A DNA stretch of 64,000 nucleotides from Chiua virens (GCA_019787685.1 JAHNUO010000029.1:124001-188000), one strand, 5' to 3'; counted from the stretch's first letter, positions 22,220-34,530 are shown. The notes: generated by a model not told the origin, from the letters alone. Translations and numbers: made by a program.

Positions 22220-24693
22220 ATGTTGCAGACGGCCCGGCCATTCCTATCCATCTTCGTAGCTTTCTTGTGGTTCACAATGACAGCAGGCTCTGTCCTAGCG
22301 AGTGTAGCACCGACGGTCATGCTTGACAATGCGACCGTGACCGGTGTTATCTCAGGATCTACTAACCGCTACCTTGGTATTCCATTCGCCAAGCCTCCGT
22401 GCGTCCCAACATGTCATTGGTTTATAATCACTTGTTGATCTTGCCCTTCGAAACAGAACGGGAAATCTCCGTTTCCGGCTTCCGCAGCCACTGCCGCCAT
22501 ACAGCACGAGTATCTCCGCAACGGAGCATGGTGATGCATGTCCCCAACAGGCATTCGAACTCCCGTTGCCTTCCGGCCTGGGCGCTGAGATCGCCAACTA
22601 TCTGACGAACTCCATTTACAAGATCGTCACCCCATTTTCAGAGGACTGTGCGTAGGAAATCGCCATATTGGCGTCCTTTACGACCCAGTCTGATGCGATA
22701 ATTATTGGATAGGTCTTACATTGAATGTATTCACCCCTGCCAACGCAACTCCAGACTCGAACCTACCTGTGGTGGTAGTACGTGACTTCCACTGATCGTT
22801 TCTCTCTTACCAACCAAGGAAAATATCTTGAATAGTTTATATTTGGTGGGGTATTCACGTTTGGTGGAACGAGCATGTACGTGTCATCTCTACTTACACT
22901 TTTATGCGTTGTCTTGACTGGCGACTACAAATACAGTTATGATGGCAGCGTCATCGTGGAGAAAGCGATTTCGCTCGGGGTCCCCGCCGTATACGTGAGC
23001 ATGAACTATCGGTGAGCATTTTCGCACCTGTGATCACTACGACGTTGTCTGACTCGGAAGCGGGGTCCTAAGTGTGAATGGTGAGTGGTATATTGGTGAT
23101 CTCTGTGTGTCTGCATGTACCGATCGCTGTGCATTTAGCGTTTGGGTTCTTGGCAAGCCAAGAAGTCAAAGATGCCGGCGTCGGAAATCTGGGCCTCCAA
23201 GATCGTAGGTATTTTCTCCGCTCTCATGTCTGTCGTAACCCCTTTACTTATTCTCGTCCGCCGCAAATGAGAACGCCTCGCGCTGAAATGGGTACAGAAA
23301 TACATTTCCGCATTTGGGGGAGATCCTACAAAGGTCACAATGTAACACCTTTCGACTTGTGCTCCACACTTTACGCTGACAAGGACATACGATCGTTGCA
23401 CAGCTGGGGCGAGAGCGCGGGAGCAATGTCTGTCGGCTTACACATGGTGACGAACGGAGGAAATCCAGATGGTCTATTTCGAGCAGCATTCATGCAAAGT
23501 GGTTCACCGATTCCGTGGGAGACATCACTCACGGACAACGATACTATGATGCACTCGTTTCAGCGACCGGGTGTTCTGGTTCGACCGACACGTTGCAGTG
23601 TTTGCGCAAGGTACCGTATAAGACATTGTTGAATGCGGTGGACCAATCTCCCGGGGTATTTTCGTATCAGGTATATTCTCTGTCGAATTGGATGAGACCA
23701 TTTGACTGACGATCCGGGCGTGTTAAATGACTACGGATTCCTAGTCAATCGCATTGGCCTGGTTACCTCGTGTAGATGGTGTGTTCTTGAGGGATAATCC
23801 ACAACGCCTGGTTCAACAAGGATCTGTTGCGAACGTACCATTCATTACCGGTAAGTTGTGTTCTCGTTTCCTCGGCTTTTCTGATGGGATCATGGTTATT
23901 TGGTACGCAAGGCGATTGCGATGACGAAGGTACTATTCTCTCTTTCTCAACCCTCAACATCACGTGAGTATTTTGGAAACGAACCGACGATCGTGTAACT
24001 CAACCTTCTGTGCATTAGGACGGACGCCCAACTTGAGGAATACATCCCCACGCACTGGTCGCAACACGCGACGGCCACTCAAGTTACGCAATTGATGAAA
24101 TACTACCCTTCTGACCCTGCTCAGGGATCGCCAGTTTGGAACGGGTGGCCTGTATGCACTCACGCCGCAGTTCAAGCGGATGGCTGCGATACAAGGGGAC
24201 TTTGTGTTCCAGGCGCCGCGGACGGTTCTTTGCACAGAATCGCTCGGGGAAACAGAATATCTGGATGTATTGTACGTCATGGCTGACGACTCGTGATGGG
24301 ATTCGTTGACTGAAATCTCATCCTTCACTTTCTTCAACCAGTGAACAAAAGGTTAAAGTTGACTCCTTTCCTCGGCTCCGTGAGTCTCCCTAGAATCTCC
24401 ATCCACATGCGCTAAACCCATTTTTCTCGTGACTTCAGTTCCATGCCTCCGATTTGTTGAACATGTATAATGGCGGGGACATGGCCTCTTACCTCGTCCG
24501 TTTCGTCGCTAATCTTGATCCGAATGTCGGCGATGGTACAGACCTATACTGGCCACAATACGACGCAGGGACCAATCGGACGATGCTGGAATTCTTTGAT
24601 GGAATCTTTTCAACGCAGGCGTTGACAACGGATACGTATCGTGCAGAGGCAATCGCATATGTGGTGAACCTGACGTTGGAAAGTCCATTTTAG
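22220..24693 (+). pseudogene. Type B carboxylesterase/lipase with frame breaks
   Basis: Fourteen exons can be placed: 22220-22398, 22457-22647, 22713-22777, 22836-22876, 22937-23011, 23073-23080, 23139-23204, 23272-23341, 23404-23670, 23745-23850, 23912-23963, 24019-24271, 24342-24379, 24439-24693. A signal peptide starts MLQTARPFLSIFVAFLWF. Family landmarks: GIPFAKPPTGNLRF, EDCLTLNVFTP, the nucleophile elbow WGESAGAMS, DCDDEGT with the acid residue, and FHASDLL with the likely catalytic His. These secreted enzymes cleave carboxylic esters or triglycerides. Three single-base breaks disturb the frame: a lost base at about 23513-23515 (after SGSPIP), an extra base at about 24126 (after QGSP) and an extra base at about 24222 (after VFQAPR). 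All splice sites are intact, so decay is recent or the breaks are sequence errors. Exon 6 is 8 nt. Confidence 0.85.
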
Positions 24694-25135
24694 TGAGCAA
24701 AGTGAAGAGAGGTGTGAAGACGGTCGCTCTAAGTAGTAATTAAATACTAGCACATGGCCACATAGCACGGGGCGAATATATCATAGGTAAAACAAATCAT
24801 GACCAGCGGCGCAGGTTCCTACCCCAGTTTTATCTGCGGCGCATCCGTCCGACGTCACGGCTCAGGTCATCACTGCTTGAACTGTGGGGAGAAGGAGAAG
24901 GTGGCGAGAGCGAGAAATGCTCTCCCGCCCACAAGGACCTCGAACTGCCGGGTATGCGTGAGCTGCAAGTGAGCTGCGAGAGTGGTTTTGTTCGTCAATA
25001 CGTCTGCCCTACAATCCTCGATACGCTGTATCGCGTCCACAGACTCTAGCTACATGAATTGTTTTCTCTGAACATTGTTTCGTTTAGGTGAACGCATAAA
25101 TCACCAGTCAAAGTGAGTGGACCTGGACCACCTAA
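24694..25135. other. Convergent intergenic region
   Basis: The esterase (+) and glutathione synthetase (-) end toward each other. No gene is seen. Confidence 0.5.
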
Positions 25136-26945
25136 TCAACCGTCCACGAGCACGACCGAATCCAGCACCGAGAACCCAGCAGCCACACCCCCTTCATTAC
25201 TCTCCACCCCCTTCGTCCGCACTAACCACCCAACATCACCCCGCTCTTCACATACCATCTCCTTCCTATCCTCTTTCCCGAACAACGCCCAACCGAATAT
25301 TCCCAATTCGGATATCGTCTCCGCACGAACCACTCGCTCCCGTGCAGTCCCGACACCACCCGACACGGCGCGGACGAGATACGAGCCTATTCCAGCAGGC
25401 GGAACGATTAACGCCATCGCGATCCACGCCTTGCGTTCCTCCTCCTCGAGGCCGTCCAAAAACGCAGGTATGTCTCCCTTGTAGATATTGTTCCCACCGC
25501 CTTCGCGCTGGGGCTTCAACACGAGCTTGTCGGCGTGGCGGCGGGCGAGCGTCGTCCCGATAGGTTCACCAGTACTTTTTTCCACGGCGGGAAAAGAGGT
25601 GGAGAGAACCGGAGCCGTCTCTGTATCCAGTGCCCACATGGACATCCATGTCTCGCGAAGCTCAGCCACCGCCGAGGCGCCCGATTCTGGCGTCGGGAAG
25701 AACCGCTCGACGACGCCTGGCTGGCTGAGTGCCTCCTGTACCTTTTTTCCGCCTGCGAGCTGGAGGGGTATACTCGGACACTTGATCGCACGGCTTCGCT
25801 CGACGGCAAGACGTGCTACCCAGTGAGCTTCGGTGGGGAAATCAGTAGGGACGTATCCTGCGCGAAAGTACACTGTCGATATCTCGACAGAACGGGGATG
25901 GCAATCAAATGATGCAGAAACAAAGAGATTACGGGAAGGTCCAGAGAGGGATGCGGTGGTAGAGAGTTCGAGGAGTGTTTGTCGGACGACGCGAATGGAA
26001 TGTCTGATGATTCCGTGTGAGTGCATGTGATGGATTCTTACACGGTAAATACATGTACCTTTCTAGCAATTCATATTCGAGCCAACGTTGGTCGAAGACG
26101 TTGCGCTCGTTGGGCTGTACGACAAACAGGATATATGCGCTGCAAATAGGTGAGTGAAGGCATGAGAAGGAGGAGATGATCGCACCTTGGGACACCATAT
26201 GCTTTGTGTGCTTGTGCTAGGCCAGTGACTAGTCCAGAGGTGGTATCGTTTGAAGGAAAGTTCTCTGACGTCAAGTTGGGTGATATGTGGTAATAATCTG
26301 TCAATCCGTAGAGGTATCTACGTGCCCATGCTTCGTTACTAACCTTGAACTCTCGTCACCGGCTGAGTGGACTCGCACCTGTGCATCGCAGCCACTCTAT
26401 CGCAAAGAGGGCCGAGCGATGAAGATATCGTGTTGAATTCCACCTGTTTCAGGCCTAGCGAATTGCCCTCCCCAGCGTGAAGCAGATAATCTGAACGAAA
26501 GAGACCGAGATGCAACGGCTTGCAGAAACCGTAAGCACCGTTCGCACATCACACGACGAGGCACATTCACCTGCACGATGCCTTCCTCCCTGATCGATTT
26601 CCATCCCTGCCACAGTTTTCTGACAAACTCATCCGCCTGACCGACGCCTAGCTCGGCTCCCATGACCCGATCCAGAAACTCATCGTCGGTCGCGACGCGC
26701 GCGTACAAGACATTGTAAAGTGATTGAAGGCGCTGTGCTTTCTGAAAGAGCGTGCGTGGTATGGGGGTAGGCAGGAGCGATATGGGAGCGTGGATGACGT
26801 CGGAAGGACAAGGTGGCTGGGAAGGTGCAGGGGGAGATAAGCGAGACCGTGAGCGAGTGCGTGAGTGGTCGCATGGAGCGTGAGCTGTTTCGAGCTGGGT
26901 ATCTGTGAGCTGCGGTGGCCATGTTGAGAAATCAAACGAGCGCAT
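25136..26945 (-). CDS. GSH2: Glutathione synthetase
   Basis: The enzyme joins gamma-glutamylcysteine and glycine with ATP, the last step of glutathione synthesis. Five exons: 26945-26571, 26518-26379, 26317-26186, 26139-26059, 26003-25136, giving 531 aa. Landmarks in order: PRTLFQKAQRLQSLYNVLYA, FLDRVMGAELG, LGLFRSDYLLHAGEG, LKQVEFNTISSS, the ATP-grasp stretch RAIKCPSIPLQLAGGKKVQ, the glycine-rich LKPQREGGGNNIY, and the substrate lid RTKGVESNEGGVAAGFSVLDS. This is the eukaryotic fold. About 20 residues near the N-terminus (after QLET, up to PPCPSDVIHAP) read as a foreign sequence in frame but match the family in the next frame, so a +1 and a -1 change bracket them. The total frame stays open. 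Confidence 0.93.
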
Positions 26946-27956
26946 ATCGTCGGTGATGTCGACGAGGAAGTAATTGATAAGATGTGCCTATAACGGAAGC
27001 AATTCACACACTGCCAGTGTATGACCGTATCACCAGCATGTGGTCGACTAGCGGAGGATGCCGAGTGGGCCTGGTAACACATTTCATGGCGATTCTTACG
27101 GAATGGCTGAACTACTTTTCCGCGAACACCTGTTCCGAGAGGGGCATAAGTATGGCATCTAAGGCGTCCGTAATGGTTTTTATTTTGGTGCTGCAGGCTC
27201 GCAGCCGGAAGCCCCCAAAGTTTCCTGACTAATGATCCAACGGTCCACGAACGCACCTGTGAGGACTATACTAGTAAGGCTGCGCCCATGGGTCGTGATT
27301 AATTAATTGACGGTGCGTTTCAGGAAGGCAAAAGTGCGTCGACCCGTCACTCAGTGGTGTGGATAGTTGCGAAGACAAGTTTGTGAGGTCAGTTGAAACG
27401 TGTCGAAAAAACGACTGGTTGAATGGTCCTGCCGAATGAATTGTTTCAACAGGGCCAAAATCCTACATGGATATCAGGGACCACTCAGTGCAACCCTAGC
27501 CTAGTCTGCGGTTGGCTGTGACGCTTCAAAAAATCATGCAAAGTTCAGACCCTAAGTTAGTAAGCTCGCCTGATACTTTCCCCCTTTCGAGGACTGCATT
27601 TGGTGCGAGTTTTCATCTGAGCATGGTAATCTACCAGTGGGGGCTAATCACTCCTCGAAGGCAAAATTGTTGCCCGGTTTCTGTCACGGACAGCGTCTTG
27701 TTCGACGTGTGTGATATCTGTCTGCCTTCAAGTTTGAAGCGAATATCTCGACGTGCCATTGCAATTGGCCTGTGACTTCTCTCAATTGTAATCATTACGA
27801 TATTACGTTGCTCGGGTCGGATTTAACTTTACCCGGGAGAGCGATCGAGTTTGTAGACCTGTCCCTGTTTCAGCGCAGTATGAGAATACTTATCACCGCT
27901 GGGACTGTTCAGATTTAGTATATTCTATCACTCGGTGCAGTCAAACGTTCTCCAGA
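26946..27956. other. Divergent intergenic region
   Basis: This lies between glutathione synthetase (-) and the DUF6533-type gene (+), so it should hold both promoters. No additional gene is supported. Confidence 0.5.
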
Positions 27957-29658
27957 ATGTCCGAGTCGGCGCAACTGGATCTGAGTAGTTTGTTTGTCCG
28001 TCGGTGAGTACCATCACGATCCGCTTTCGGTCGGATCATTGATCAGATCTATCAGGCTTCTGACTTTTGGGGGCCAGAGTTTGCTGCTGTACGACTATTT
28101 TCTTACATTTCCTCACGAAGTGCGTGCTTCTTTCCTTTCCAAGGTAGTTTCCTGAGAGCTGGCTTTCGCAAGCTGGATCATGTTTGGCACTGCAAAATGG
28201 AGTACAGTCAAGGCCGTCTTCCTTTTCAATCGGTACGGTATCCTAGGTGGGACAATTCCTTTATACGCTCCAGGAAGTCAACATCTTCGTTTCGAGTTCA
28301 GACAAGGTGCTTTCTCACAGTCTACCTCTGCGTGTTCGAGGACGCCTCAAACCTTGCCACACACCAGTTTTGCCTCTATTTTGGGTGGTTTACTGCTCTT
28401 TTTGGAGTCCTTTCAGGGAGAAACCATCCGGGGTTAGGTTCTATTGTTGTCACCAGCTACATTTCACTGACGTTCGAAAAATACAGTTTTAGTTATACTA
28501 CGAGCATGGCCCATCTGGGGCTGCACGCGTCCTGTCGCTATTACATTGATATCCACATATATTGTCTATTTCACGATATGTGCTGGTTTCACCTTTTATA
28601 CCATGGCGACGGCTTCGGTACAGGGCGCGTCATTTAATTTCGGCAGAAACATGACATTGATCTTGGAGTAGATCCTGCATACTTGGTCGTGGAGGGTACT
28701 AGTGTATGTGCACCACGGGGAGCTCGTAAGTCGTCCTAATCGTCATTTTCTCCTGGAAATTGACAGCTTGGAATGTTCAGTGAATGCTGTGAGTTCGCTG
28801 CACCATAGCCGCCTAAATGGAGACGTCAGCTTATATCTGCTCTGCATAATCACAGTGGATCGTGCCATTTGCAGGGTAGGTGATTTTTGGGCGGGATCTG
28901 TACGTCAGAGATGACGGGAACGGTAGATTACTTCTCGACGCCTTCGCGTCCCTTATGGTAGCATATCCCCTCGTTAAGATCTTCAGAAGGACGCAGCAAT
29001 TCCGCCATTCACCAATTTATCGTGTTCTGGCTAGAGACGGTGGGGCTGCGCAGTTTCTTTGTCCAGCGTTGACTGACCACTCGTTCAGCGTTTTTATTCT
29101 TCTTTGTACGTGACCACTTGGACGTATGCATGCTGGGCGATTATTCTACTCAACGCTTCTTATAGACAAGTGTCCTCTCCTCGATAATGAGCATCGTATC
29201 CCAGTTAAGTCTTTTCTTCAGATATTCGTGCAGCAACTCATGCTCGCTCTATTCAGGAGCGTTTTTGTGAATGTGAGCCAGTGTGATTGCGTCTCTGGGA
29301 CACTAATCGATCTCCGTCGTAGGACCCACGTTCGCAGATCTCGTTAGCGTACGTGACGACCACAACGATCGCGCCCACTTGACACCTGACCTCGTCATAC
29401 AGATTCTTCCTCCCATTGTCTGCTGTCGTCGGTCAGCGAGTCGTCCTCAACCTTCGTAAGCTTCGTTCGCAATCTCCGTCGGAGAGCATCATCAACGCGT
29501 CCTTGGAGAGACGCATTGGTGTGACGCGCCGAGCGTCGTTTACACGGAGAGACGATCGTTTGAACGATAGCAACAACCAAGGCGTTTCGCAGGACATTGT
29601 GTTCAGGCACGATACCACGCCGAGTATGGTAGAGATGTCGGACATGGCCAGGTTGTAA
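27957..29658 (+). CDS. DUF6533-type multi-pass membrane protein (partly resolved)
   Basis: Exon 1 (27957-28003) and exon 2 (28056-28119) fit, and yield LLLYDYFLTFPHE, the DUF6533 hallmark of a mushroom family of about seven-helix membrane proteins. The next exon should read LDHVWHCKW..VKAVFLFNRY, but one extra A in a run of four A at about 28194-28197 shifts the frame. Further downstream FRRTQQFRHSPIYRVLARDG and, near the end, GQRVVLNLRKL match the usual last loop and C-terminal tail of the family. The central exons are not resolved. The function of the family is unknown; a receptor-like topology is often suggested from the helices alone. The stop is taken at 29658. Confidence 0.6.
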
Positions 29659-30329
29659 TCGGTTTTTTTATGGTACGGACGGGACATCTCTCCCTTTTCT
29701 TTCCGTTCACCTTTGTGGAGAGGGCTTCTCCTCTCTAGTCAGTGATTCAACTGTGCAACTGGATTCGTCATCACTCGAACATGACGGAAATACGGTTTAT
29801 TCTTTATTCGCCACCGCCATGCGACCATGTACTTGAATTACTTGGAACGATCGTCTTCACATATGTTCACTTTCTCTCGCTTGCTCACTAAAACGGACTC
29901 GCTGGTCAGATATGCCATCACCTCCACACGATATGTATCACTCGACAATGTCTGTGAAATCAACCCATCCAAGAATTCCAGGATCACACACGGTCATCAC
30001 TGCCTGTGTATACAACAGCACCAATCACCTTGACATCATCAAGGTTACTATATACCTGAGCCTGAATATGGAGCTATATGTTAGCAAAGCACATTCTGTC
30101 AATATCCAAAAGGACAATACCATTGCTGAAAAATGTGTGCTAGCAGCAGCAACGCGATGTGCTGCCGACTTGTCGACAATACTCTTAGGGACATCAAGGG
30201 ATAACCCATCACACGAATGTCAAATTTCTGATAAACCCCTTATAAATTCTTATCATTAGAATAATAACAATATGATTTATAAACGGTTTATATTGGTTTG
30301 CGATGTATGCAATGGGGATCATTCCCTCA
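29659..30329. other. Intergenic, no supported gene
   Basis: No gene is seen between the DUF6533-type gene and the left target duplication of element A. Confidence 0.5.
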
Positions 30330-30334
30330 GGTGC

Positions 30335-30903
30335 TGTCATATCCCGTATATCTCATTGATCCAACTCCGAGATCTCCAGGTTCTCTCCTTCATAACTCCA
30401 GTACGATCTCTCTCCAGACACAACTCCTGATCTCTGGACTTCACTTAGAACCTTCTTCATTTCCTCTTGTCTCTTTTTGTACTAGTGTTACATTAGTAAT
30501 AACCTGTGTCTTGCTTAACAGCACAGCTCCGGCCTCTGTACATACCCAGCTCCACTCCGGTTAAATACTTTCCCAATTTCCATCTTACTCAGTTTCTTAC
30601 CAACCCCATTACTAATCTCCATTCCACTCCAAGTATATAAACTGTAGTACTCCGACTTTGTACCCTCAGTCTGAATATTAGTTTTACCTTCTATTCCCTC
30701 CGAACTCCATAAGACCTCAACGGTCTTACCTCTGCTCGACTTCACTTTGGTGTTAAGTCTCACCTCTGACCTCCATTCTCCATTCTCCAAAATAAAGGAC
30801 AGACTCGTGACAAGGGTGCACCACACATGGTGAAGCCAAGTCCCTCCGCAAGAATAACTCCGGAGTTCTGGAGTTCATACCCCAAGTAGACCTGGTCTTA
30901 ACA
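30335..30903 (+). repeat. 5' LTR of element A
   Basis: It starts TGTCATATCCCG and ends GGTCTTAACA. It matches 40095-40536 plus 45044-45163. No convincing tRNA primer site (TGG..) follows directly; the leader reads GTATATTCAGACTTCC. Confidence 0.9.
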
Positions 30904-30949
30904 GTATATTCAGACTTCCACTTGTCACTAGTCACTAGTGTTTCCGCGG

Positions 30950-31562
30950 TGAAGGTAATTTATCCCGGCTGTAGTGCAATACTCAGGGGGATTGAAAGAA
31001 ATAGAAAGAGGGTGAAGGAATGCGATTCCGTTCGACCCAGGGACAACACTGAGTTGGTGAACAACAAATAGTGGTTTTTGAGTAGTCCAAGATGAATCCG
31101 GGGCGAATCCGGATTAAAACGGATAGAAAAGCAGACACGGCAGTCCGATCCGGATTGAGAAAATACAAGGAGAGCGAGAGAAAACGAACATCGACCGAAA
31201 ACGATGTGAGACAGATGCACACGGGCAAAAGCTACTGTATTTTGTCAATACAGTGAATTTATAGTCCTCGGGAATACCCTCAGACTCGTCCTAAGTAAGG
31301 ATAATAATAAAAAGAAGGTTTTCGTACAGTATAAAGTTCGAGAGGCACCCGAACGTCCCTGCAAGGGCTGCGTGACATGGTCTAGCCAATGCTAAGTACG
31401 AATAAGGAGCATCAAAAATAAAATAAAAGAGTCCGAGGCAAATCGGGCGTGGATACAGCAATCCGGATGAGTTCGCACAAGCAGACAGATCAGGATCGGG
31501 ATTGGGTGATGACAGGGTGCGGAAATGTGCTATGCGAGCACAGGGAATACCTATTCCCTACA
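30950..31562 (-). repeat. Solo LTR of family B
   Basis: This is the reverse complement of the LTRs at 40537-41152 and 44424-45039. In its own sense it runs TGTAGGGAATAGG to TTACCTTCA. A 4-bp target copy GCGG lies on each side (30946-30949 and 31563-31566). No internal region remains, so it is the product of LTR-LTR recombination. Confidence 0.9.
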
Positions 31563-31734
31563 GCGGCCTGGCCCAAAAGCCCTGAGCCGGCCAAGCTGAG
31601 CCCCCAAAAAGCTAGGCCGGGCCGGGCCCTGCTTAGGGCTTGGGGGAGCTTAGAGCCCGGCCTGCAATCTTGACAGGCCGCAAGCCGAGCTGAGCCAGGC
31701 CCCAGAAGCCCCGAAGCCGTGAGATTGTTAAGAT

Positions 31735-32520
31735 GAGGATGACAACAACGACATGACAACTGCATTATAGCAGTTGTTGCATCGTCATCATCGTTTTCAG
31801 GCAAGGGTGACGATGAGGGTGACGAGCGCGAGCAACGACAATGACAACGATGTGACGACTGCGATATCGTGGTTGTCACATTGTTGTCGTCATTGTCAGG
31901 TGAGGTGAGGTGGGGCAAGGTGAGGGTGAGGGTGAGGGTGAGGACAACGGGGGTGAGCGAGGACAAGGGCGAGGACAGCAATAGCACTGCGTTATCGTGG
32001 CGCTTGTGTCATCATCGTCATCATCGTTGTCAGGTGAGGGTGAGTGAGAGGACAACGGAGGTGACGGAGGAGGACAACGATGACACGAGCACCATGATAA
32101 CGTGGTGTTTGTGTTGTTGTTGTTGTCATCATTGTCGGGTGAGGGTGAGTGAGAGGACGACGGAGGTGAGGGATGATGACAACGACACGAGCACCACGAT
32201 ATGTGGTGTTCGTGTTGTTGTTGTTGTTGTTGTTGTTGTCATCGTTTTGGGTGAGGGTGAGTGAGAGGACGATGGAGGTGAGGGATGACGACAACAACAA
32301 TGGCAACACAAGCACCATGATACGTGGTGTTCATGTTGTTGTTGTTGTTGTCATTGTTGTCTGGTGAGGGTGAGGACCAGGACGAGGACGACAGGGGTGA
32401 CTCCGAGTCAGGTGAGCGAGGATGACGAGGACAACACGAGCACCACAATAATGTGGTGGTCGTGTCGTTGTTGTCAGGGACTCAGAGAGGGGTGGCACGC
32501 CGCACCATGTCGTCGTGGCA
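31735..32520. repeat. Degenerate tandem array with palindromic units
   Basis: Units of about 105-113 bp recur. The word GAGGGTGAG marks unit starts at 32036, 32141, 32253 and 32366. Each unit holds an inverted repeat, for example GACACGAGCACCACGATA facing GTGGTGTTCGTGTTG, joined to GTTGTTGTTG runs of variable length. The long open frames here on both strands are products of the repeat, not genes. Confidence 0.8.
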
Positions 32521-33143
32521 TGTTGCGTCGTCCGTCCATGTCATGTCCGGGGTGAGAGGAGAAGGAGGGAGGCTGGGAGGTCATCGTGTCGTCCATCGCG
32601 TTGGGTGTGGTGGCACAAAGGAAGGTGGGTGGGTGAATGCAGGGAGGGTGAGTTGCAACGATGCAACAATGTGCTGCATCGTCATCATCGTTGCAGCATG
32701 TTGTGGCATCGTCCTCGTGTCCAGGCAGCATGAAGGGTGGGGACGAGGTGTTCATCACATTGTGTCGCGGCCTCATCATGGTTGCCGTCGTTGTATGTCG
32801 TTGTCAGGTTCCGGGGTGGCACGGAAAGGTCGAGGGACACGTACATTGTCGCATTGTTGTCTCGTCATGACGGCTCATCGATTTCCATTTTAGGTAATAC
32901 CCGACAGCAACCACGACGACGCAACAACGGCAATGACATGACGACCATGATTGCGCACTTCCCTGCGTCAAGCCGCGGCCTGGCCCTAAGCTGGGGCTTC
33001 CAAGCTGGGCTGGGCCATCTTTAGGGGCTTTGGGGGCCCAAGGCCTGGCCTGCGATTTTGTCAGGCTGCTGGCCCCCAAAGCTGAGCCCAAGCCGGGGCT
33101 TTTGGGCCGGGCCGGGCCACGGAATCACTACTAGTCACTGAAC

Positions 33144-34530
33144 ATGGCGACGCACGCAACCAGATCCAGAAGCCTGTGCTGAAGGTGCATGACCAATATC
33201 TCCACGATTCAACCCTCTCATACAATATGGAAGTACTCGTCGAGGTGCAGAACTCATTGAACAATTCCAAACCTTTTCCTCCAGACACGCCCCTTCCGCC
33301 TCCATGGCAGGTCGCAGTACCACAAACTCCCACTCCAGGAGCATGCATCGCAGAGCACGCACTCAGAGGACAACTAGATTCTAGTCTGTCCGAACTCTCC
33401 AAAGAACCCATCACCACACCACAGAATGCGTTAGGTGATGATGACCCGGATGATCTGGACTACCCGGAGATGATCCTGGTTCTGACCACGACTCCAACCC
33501 TGATTCTTATTGCTCAGAGAATGACCTCACCAAGGCTGAAAATGTTCTTGGACAGCTCGCCAATGCTATTCGCGACCTTGCCCGTTCTTCCTGTCGCCCT
33601 CCCTCTGACTCCTCTCCCCGCACTAAGGTCCAGGAACCAGACCAGTTTGACAGGACTGACCCCCACAAACTCCGAGTTTTCCTGGTCCAATGTGAGTTAA
33701 ACTTCCAAGACTGCCCTAATGCTTTCCGCACAGACCGCGCCAAAGTAACCTTCGCACAGTCTTACCTCAAGGGTATGGCTCTGGAATGGTTCGAACCGGA
33801 CCTACTCCAGATAGAAGATTTGACACTCCATCCTGACTGGATGGATAACTACACCAAGTTTGTCTTGGAACTCCAGATGAACTTCGGACCTCACGACCCT
33901 GTTGGAGATGCCGAGCATCAGCTCGATCATCTCTCTATGAAGGATGGACAGCGTATCAACAAATATGTTGTCGAATTTAACAGGATTGATTTGCAAGTCT
34001 GAGGTTATGGAGAAGGTGCCCTCCGGCACCATTTCTACAATGGGTTGCCTGACTGCATCAAAGATGAGATCTCCCGCGTTGGCAAACCCTCCGACCTCGT
34101 CCAACTTCGCTACCTCGCACAAGGTATCGACGCGCGTTACTGGGAGCGCAAGTCCGAGATAAACTACCAAACAAAGCAACCCTCCAACAACTCCACACCC
34201 AAGACCTCCGAGAAACACTCCGCATCCAACTCCAGTAATCATTCTGGCAACCAGAAGTTGAAAGACTCCTCGGAGTCCAAAGGCAAAGTTGTCACTACCC
34301 CCGCTGTTCCGAAGCCCGACTATTCTTCTAAGTTAGGCAAGGACAGTAAACTCACTGCAGAGGAATGCAAACATCATTTCGACAATAACCTCTGCATGTT
34401 CTGCGGGAAATCTGGGCACATGGCTAAGGATTGCTCCAAGTCTTCTTCCAGGGCATCCAAGGCTCATGCAACGAAGACCACAACTCCGGAAACAAAACCA
34501 GATACCTCCAGCACGGAGGCAAAAAAATAG
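33144..34530 (+). pseudogene. gag of element A
   Basis: The reading starts at the ATG at 33144, shortly after the TIR insertion, but changes frame near 33170 and again near 33467. The capsid-like part is clear from about 33540 (ENVLGQLANAIRDLARSS) through FAQSYLKGMALEWF and HLSMKDGQRINKYVVEFN. A TGA at 34000-34002 interrupts it where Arg is expected. After HHFYNGLPDCIKDEI comes a Ser/Lys-rich linker and the CCHC zinc knuckle CMFCGKSGHMAKDC at about 34396-34437. The stop at 34528-34530 precedes pol. Confidence 0.85.

Larger units (their letters stand above)
30937..33129. mobile_element. Non-autonomous TIR element with 10-bp target duplication
   Basis: The left end is AGTGTTTCCGCGGCC and the right end, read in reverse complement, is AGTGATTCCGTGGCC. 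Both continue into GC-rich subterminal repeats with CCCAAAAGCCC. The flanks are identical 10-mers, ACTAGTCACT, at 30927-30936 and 33130-33139. No transposase is encoded. A 10-bp duplication suggests a Mutator-like element (inference). It sits in the leader of element A, just before gag, and was itself hit by a family B LTR. Without that LTR it is about 1.58 kb. Confidence 0.8.

Noticed and set aside
25113..25912. Plus-strand frames over glutathione synthetase
   Set aside because: Shadow frames of a GC-rich exon on the other strand.
31869..32448. Long open frames on both strands (131, 108, 69 aa and others)
   Set aside because: They run through the GTTGTTG/ACAACA palindromic tandem array and are products of its periodicity; the composition is Val/Thr/Asn repeats with no domain.
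30937..33129. CACTA-type ends (TAGTG..CACTA)
   Set aside because: The orientation is opposite to CACTA elements, and the target duplication is 10 bp, not 3 bp.
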